From positions 10,553,544-10,617,543 of the forward strand of contig OZ035964.1 in the NCBI GenBank assembly GCA_964034945.1: a stretch of DNA of 64,000 nucleotides. Reading direction: 5' to 3'. Source of the DNA: Chrysopilus asiliformis. Its lineage: Eukaryota > Arthropoda > Insecta > Diptera > Rhagionidae. The notes under the pieces were generated by a model. It saw only the letters and a program-made list of their open reading frames with translations. It had not been told where the DNA came from and made no database searches. A program made the translations under genes and the position numbers. The number at the start of each line of letters is the position of its first letter. Position 1 is the first letter of the stretch. Shown here one piece after another: positions 59,517 to 64,000 of the stretch.

Positions 59517-60290
59517 TCAGTGCCCAGATGTAATTTCAATAAAAAATGTATGGCTGGTTTGTTTAAAAACCATAAAAATTGGTTTATTCGTTAAACAAGT
59601 AGAAATACAATGGGAAAATATAATTTGCAAAAATCGACTGAGAATATAGACCACCTTGTAAGCTCGCGAATCTGGGCACCAATCATGTATTCCGACGCGT
59701 CTCTGACTTTCGACTTCGACGCAGCTTTTAACTCTTGACTTCGCCATATCTGCGGAATCGTCACTATGAATCGAAACGTGATTCTGACTGTCACTCCAGG
59801 AAATTGTAGCATCCACCTGGAAGAGAAAATATGGTGATTTTTTTGAAACAATAAAGGTAATACTTATCTTAATGGAATCATCCAGATGTCTAGCTGGGGT
59901 CCGTCTGTCCAAAAAACTCCGATCTCTTATTAGATCCATGTCCGTCTAGCCGTCCGAATCTCGATGTGGAAATTGGTCTTAACCCGGCTGTTTTCCATCG
60001 ATGGGACATACCCCGTGGATGTCGGTTGAATCTTCCGGATGAAAGTATTCCCTTCTAATGCAACCTAAAATAGATAAGTCCTTGGCATGAGAAATTGGTA
60101 CACTTGACATTTTCTAATTGGAAAGTTGTTTACCTTTTGTTTCGTGGCGTATCTCTACTCCGCGGTGGATTAGTGAAGCCGGCATCGAGGATGTGGACAA
60201 GAGTAATGCCCGGGTGAATATCCCCTGAAAAAAAATGTATAGTTAGCCTATATTTATTTAAAAACAAAAACAATTATTAATTGACTTACC
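59517..60290 (-). CDS. Candidate four-exon gene, function unknown
   Basis: Minus-strand exons proposed: ...60290, 60134-60224, 60012-60064, 59517-59816. Introns are 65, 69 and 195 bp with donors GTAAGT, GTAAAC, GTATGT and acceptors TTTCAG, TTTTAG, TTCCAG. Phases are 0, 1 and 0 and stay open across all joins to a stop near 59517. The product includes HETKGCIRREYFHPEDSTDI and then VDATISWSDSQNHVSIHSDD. No family recognised. The only methionine before exon 3 is in the 60134-60224 exon, and upstream of 60290 a stop lies near 60350. The 5' end is unresolved, and the last 40 residues may be intron read-through. Confidence 0.35.
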
Positions 60291-60389
60291 CGATCGTGCA
60301 AAGAAAGATCAATTTGACAGCACAAGTAAAAACAAACAAAGGCGTTACTAGCTGGATACTAATGTCCTTTGGGGACCAATGGGTTTTAG

Positions 60390-60669
60390 CACGGCATAGA
60401 GACAAACAAGGTATGCTGTAAACTCAAATCTGACATTTCGTTTCTACGTCACTTGTGCCGATTAGTTCGTGAAGTGCAGAAGGAATTTTGTATTCTGGAT
60501 GGTTTTTTTTAAATTTGTGCGATTTAAATAAAATATTTGTAAATTAGTGGACTGATTGCATTAAATAGTGATCAATAAACATAAAAATTGATTAAAAAAA
60601 GTCGGCACAAATGACGTCACACCTGACTATCAAAAGTTTACAGCATACCTTGGTTGTCTCTATGCCGTG
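60390..60669. mobile_element. MITE with 35-bp TIR and 9-bp TSD
   Basis: Ends CACGGCATAGAGACAAACAA and its inverse TTGGTTGTCTCTATGCCGTG continue for about 35 bp. Identical 9-bp duplications GGGTTTTAG lie at 60381-60389 and 60670-60678. A 9-bp duplication is typical of MULE/Mutator-type elements. 280 bp, non-coding. Confidence 0.8.
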
Positions 60670-60678
60670 GGGTTTTAG

Positions 60679-61515
60679 TACACAAGTGTGGATCTTTTCC
60701 CACAGAGGTCATGTTAGTCGCAACAAAAAAATTTGAAAATCTTTAAAATTTGATTTCATTTAATTTGCTAATAGTTGCTGATTAATTGTCCCTCCAGCAA
60801 GTTGCTAGTTAAAATTAAAATTTAGAAAAGGGTTTTAAACCCTCTTTCTTGTAAAGTTTTTTTTTGCGTGCTGTTTAGAAGTGGGAAAGAGTAGGTTTTA
60901 TTTGTTTTTTTTTTAAATAGTGAAGTGTAATTTATTTATTGATTCCTGCAGCTGAGCCGAAATTTCACCTGGAGGGACCTGGTCTTAAGACAAAGAGAAT
61001 CGTCGCAGACAAATTAAAAAGGGAAGTACCCTCAATTTCATTAAATTTATCCATAAGTTTGCTGCGAAATTTTAAAAATAAAGTTAAAAAGAAAAGCCGG
61101 CTAAAGTTCAGGGCTAACTTTAGCCGTGACAAAAAGTGCTCAGTCTTTCCCGTGGTTTTCGTTTCCTTCTGTTTCGTTTCTGGTTTGCCAAAACGAAGAT
61201 TCTGCGTGCATTTGGAATTGTGCATCATATTCGGCATTGTCGCCGTGGTAATTTTATTGGAAAAATCGGCGAAGAAAAACTGTAAGAAAACTACCATATC
61301 CAGCCGCTTTTCGCGCCAAACGTCTACGGACAGTTAATACGGCATTTCTTCAAATCCAAAGAATCAACGGACTTATTCAAACCAGTTCAAACGGTCAAAA
61401 TAGAAGCGGTTTCTTTGAAAGATCGTTGAATGGTGTATGAAATAAAAAGGGAATCACCGGAAAAATCTTAATCATCGATTTTTGGAATTTTTTTTATTGT
61501 TCTTTTAAAGCTTAA
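60679..61515 (+). other. Unassigned; possible exon or chance frame at 60939-61337
   Basis: A 132-codon plus frame is basic and Phe/Lys/Ser-rich with a hydrophobic stretch (CIIFGIVAVVILLEK). An acceptor-like ATTCCTGCAG ends at 60953. A second open stretch (about 47 codons) follows in another frame to a TGA near 61428, and an AATAAA at 61441. This could be a decayed coding region. No family recognised. Confidence 0.25.
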
Positions 61516-61749
61516 CACGTTGACGGACAGTAGAAACAAGTGAAATTCGAACAAGTGAAATTCGACAGTAGAAACAAGTGAAATTCGAAAATTGACACTA
61601 GGCTTCTACTTGTACGCTGGTAAATGCACATTTGTGCTGCTACAGCCGCAGTGTCTAAAAACGACCGTTTCGTATTGGACGGCTATTGCCGTCATGTCAC
61701 ATAGTGAACTTGAACTTGACGGCTATAGCCGCAACTGTCCGTCAACGTG
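61516..61749. mobile_element. piggyBac-like MITE, TTAA TSD, 16-bp TIR
   Basis: TTAA at 61512-61515 and 61750-61753. Perfect ends CACGTTGACGGACAGT and ACTGTCCGTCAACGTG. Inside, a direct repeat AGTAGAAACAAGTGAAATTC occurs twice near 61527-61585, plus GACGGCTAT(A/T)GCCG words. 234 bp. Confidence 0.85.
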
Positions 61750-61753
61750 TTAA

Positions 61754-61999
61754 TTGTTTAATTTTTTTTTGGAAAATAACTTTTTTTAAATTTACTTCTA
61801 GAACGTTTATAGCATTTAGGTAAAATTATAACCACGAAATTCGCGTTGTTTTTTTTTAAATTATTAGGTTCTCTGAGCTCAAAGAATTTTTTTTAGATTT
61901 CCCCTTTCGTCGACTTATGCTTATTCTTGTTATGTGGTTTTAATTTTTTTATTTTAATTTAAATTATTTATTTATATTAATTTGGCGGGCTTAGCGGTC
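61754..61999. other. Non-coding
   Basis: T-rich sequence. Nothing recognised. Confidence 0.3.
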
Positions 62000-62690
62000 C
62001 AATTTTAGGAAATAAAACAAAAATTAATGTTCAATTTTCCAGCCTGACGTTTCGAGCCTTGTTTTGGCTCATCTTCAGAGGCCTATTTTTAATATATTTT
62101 ATTAAGCACCAAAAAATAAATATTGTTTTTACAAAGGGGACTTACGTTGAACAATCATTTGAATATAATATGTTTTAACTGTGAATATTTAGCCGTAAAA
62201 ACTTTGTCGAAATGTTACATTAAAATAAATAAATAAATAACATATGAAATATACTTTAAATTGACAAGCAAATATGAAGAAAACGAAAAAAGGAAACAGC
62301 TGACTGTGGTAACAGTTCAGTACAGCAACAAACAGTTTTTAATGTGATAGTATAGGTTAAGTTATGTCTATTTCTCTTCTCTTTCTTTTGCGTGTATTGG
62401 TTTGAAAATCTTCTACTAAAGCACAATGTATCGCGTTCATGTCTTCAGTGTCTCGTTTTTTGTTGTATGTGTTCTGTGTGTAGATGTGTAAAGCTTCAGT
62501 TGTCAAACGTTTATTGTAGTTACTTTGTGTGTCTATTATCTTTGTGTTGTCAAAGTCCGGTGTGTGGCCAACTTCGAGATAATGCTCTACCAAGACCCTC
62601 TACATACAAAGCCATGCACTAATAGAGTTACTACCACATGTACATGGCCAAGTAGGGTCGCTGATGAATTGTCTAACATGGCGCCGGCAT
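62000..62690 (-). mobile_element. Penelope-like retroelement, 3' fragment
   Basis: On the minus strand a short frame is followed, about 280 bp later, by GAAGATGAGCCAAAACAAGG and CTCGAAACGTCAGG, a hairpin-like 3' signature common in Penelope-like elements. The frame resembles the end of the GIY-YIG endonuclease region. RT is absent. Confidence 0.55.
62357..62593 (-). pseudogene. Penelope-like C-terminal fragment
   Basis: 78 codons: VEHYLEVGHTPDFDNTKIID followed by YNKRLTTEALHI, resembling the segment after the GIY-YIG motif of Penelope-like proteins, where a conserved H, D and E-containing helix occurs. The N-terminal parts are missing. Assignment rests on motif style and 3' context. Confidence 0.5.
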
Positions 62691-63038
62691 GAAGTTTCCG
62701 AGATTTTTTGCGGTTCTATATCAATTAGGTTCCTATATTATCATTTAAATTTTGGAGGGAATGAAAACAAAAACCATTTTTGTTAAAACAAACACTTTTT
62801 TATTGTATATAATGACAATAACGGACAAAGTGGATTTGTGATACGAATTACAGCACGGCACACAGCAATTACGAGGCATTACGTTTAAATTGAATATTTA
62901 AGAAAAAACGAAATACACTTGCGGAAAAGCTGCAGTAAATAAATCTCAGGAGTCTCCTAGCCCATGTTGCTTCCCCTGTCACAGCCCCTCTTGTAATGGA
63001 TTCTTCGATCAGCCTTAATTAAACGCAAAATACGTGCG
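62691..63038. other. Non-coding
   Basis: No recognised gene or repeat. Confidence 0.3.
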
Positions 63039-63618
63039 TTTTTATACCCGTATGGTGAAACCAAAGGGTATATTAACTTTGCCTTACCGTTTGTAACGCC
63101 AAGATCCCGTCATCGCACAAAAAAATGAATTACACCAGTGTGTTTAGAATGATAAAAAAAGTTGAATTTAGCATGTCCGTCCGTCTGTCTGTCCGTCCGT
63201 CTGTCCGTCTGTCTGTCCGTCCGTCTGTCTGTGGCGCGGATTGCGGGCGCACGGATTGAGCTAGAGACTTGAAATTTTGCACAGATCCGTTTTTCGTAAA
63301 ATGTGAGGCTAAGTTCGTTAATGGGCAAAAATGGACCATTAGGGGGGGTACCCCCCATACGAACGAAATCGTTTTTTGTGAATATCTCGAAAACGGAGCA
63401 TCTTATCAAAAAAGTCCAAGAACAAAAGTTATTTAGGATATGATTCTACATAAAACTCCCATACATCAAAATCCGATTGGAATAAATTTTAAAAAATCTT
63501 ATTGGAAAGTTTGACTTCAAAGTGGAATTTTGATACAACTGTTCGCTGTTCACTTAAATCACCATACGGGTTTTCAATAATTGCCAGATTGGCAATTATA
63601 GCTTTTGTTATGTTTTAA
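63039..63618 (-). repeat. Family T dispersed repeat, copy 3, full length
   Basis: Reverse of the 37.8 kb copy: TTTTTATACCCGTATGGTGA at the left, GCCAAGATCCCGTCATCGCA, a longer GTCCGTCCGTCTGTCTGTCC run at about 63176-63233, GAGCTAGAGACTTGAAATTT, GGGGGGTACCCCCC, and ATTATAGCTTTTGTTATGTT at the end. This is the most complete copy, at 580 bp. Confidence 0.85.
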
Positions 63619-64000
63619 AATAAATTTATACTTATCTATAATCTGTTAGTAATAAGCAGGAGCCTTATTAGGGAATTCGAATCGAAAATGAAATGCACGG
63701 AAATGTTTGATGCGGTATCAGCTAACTCGAATTCGATCATTTTCGGAAATTTACTCGAACACTTTTCAGTCGCCGGAAATGAAACTCGAAAGAAAAATTT
63801 ATTCATTTTAATGTTTTTGTATGTAAGAATTTTTTTTCTTGCAAAACATATTTAAATTGCTTGGAAAATGTATAAATAATAAGAAAAAGTTGCCTCTAAC
63901 ATATAATATTTAGTTAATTACGATTTTAAACGAAGTCTATTCCGTATGAATTTTCTTACAATTCTTGGATTGAAAACGCCGTCATCACTTTCGTCACTTT
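63619..64000. other. Non-coding to window end
   Basis: Contains TTCGAATCGAAAATG and AACTCGAATTCGATCATTTT words in loose repetition. No gene recognised. Confidence 0.3.

Overview
This is eukaryotic nuclear DNA from an arthropod, most likely an insect. It is strongly AT-rich, has short introns with canonical splice sites, and carries an irritans-type mariner, a Jockey-like LINE, a copia element, a Penelope-like fragment, two Helitrons and many TTAA-, 3-bp- and 8-bp-flanked MITEs. I cannot name the species from sequence alone. A fly or midge is plausible because (GTCY)n-bearing mobile repeats are well known in Diptera.

Only one host gene is secure: the last coding exon of a MEX3-family RNA-binding ubiquitin ligase at 8939-10671 (+). 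It begins inside the first KH domain, so at least one upstream exon lies outside what I could identify. A weaker host-gene candidate is a minus-strand, four-exon structure at 59517-60290 with small GT-AG introns and compatible phases but no recognised family. The long A-rich stretches downstream of mex-3 (about 12-47 kb) contain no genes. They share the same A-over-T bias on the + strand and may be one ancestral region split by insertions.

Most of the window is nested transposable elements. The dominant family (family A here) is a dispersed repeat of about 1-1.5 kb that carries an internal GTCTGTCA-type tandem array. Arrays reach about 3.45 kb at 47.8-51.3 kb, 1.8 kb at 44.4-46.2 kb, 0.8 kb at 19.7-20.5 kb (a 12-bp unit) and 0.5 kb at 21.7-22.2 kb. 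Because 8 and 3 are coprime, the array strand is open in all three frames and always spells the same 8-residue repeat; these very long reading frames are not genes.

Layout: 0-0.7 kb mariner; 0.7-8.9 kb intron or flank with family A copies and a TIR element; 8.9-10.7 kb mex-3; 11-24 kb A-rich islands with family A, piggyBac-like and Harbinger-like MITEs; 24-28.7 kb a cluster of Harbinger-like, SINE, hAT-like and Helitron insertions; 28.7-37 kb A-rich islands, MITEs and a second Helitron; 37-44 kb family T repeat, a foldback element and several TIR elements; 44-53 kb giant arrays and a LINE; 53-59.2 kb a copia element split by a hAT-like element that contains family T, which contains a pogo-like element; 59.2-64 kb the candidate gene, more MITEs, a Penelope-like fragment and another family T copy.
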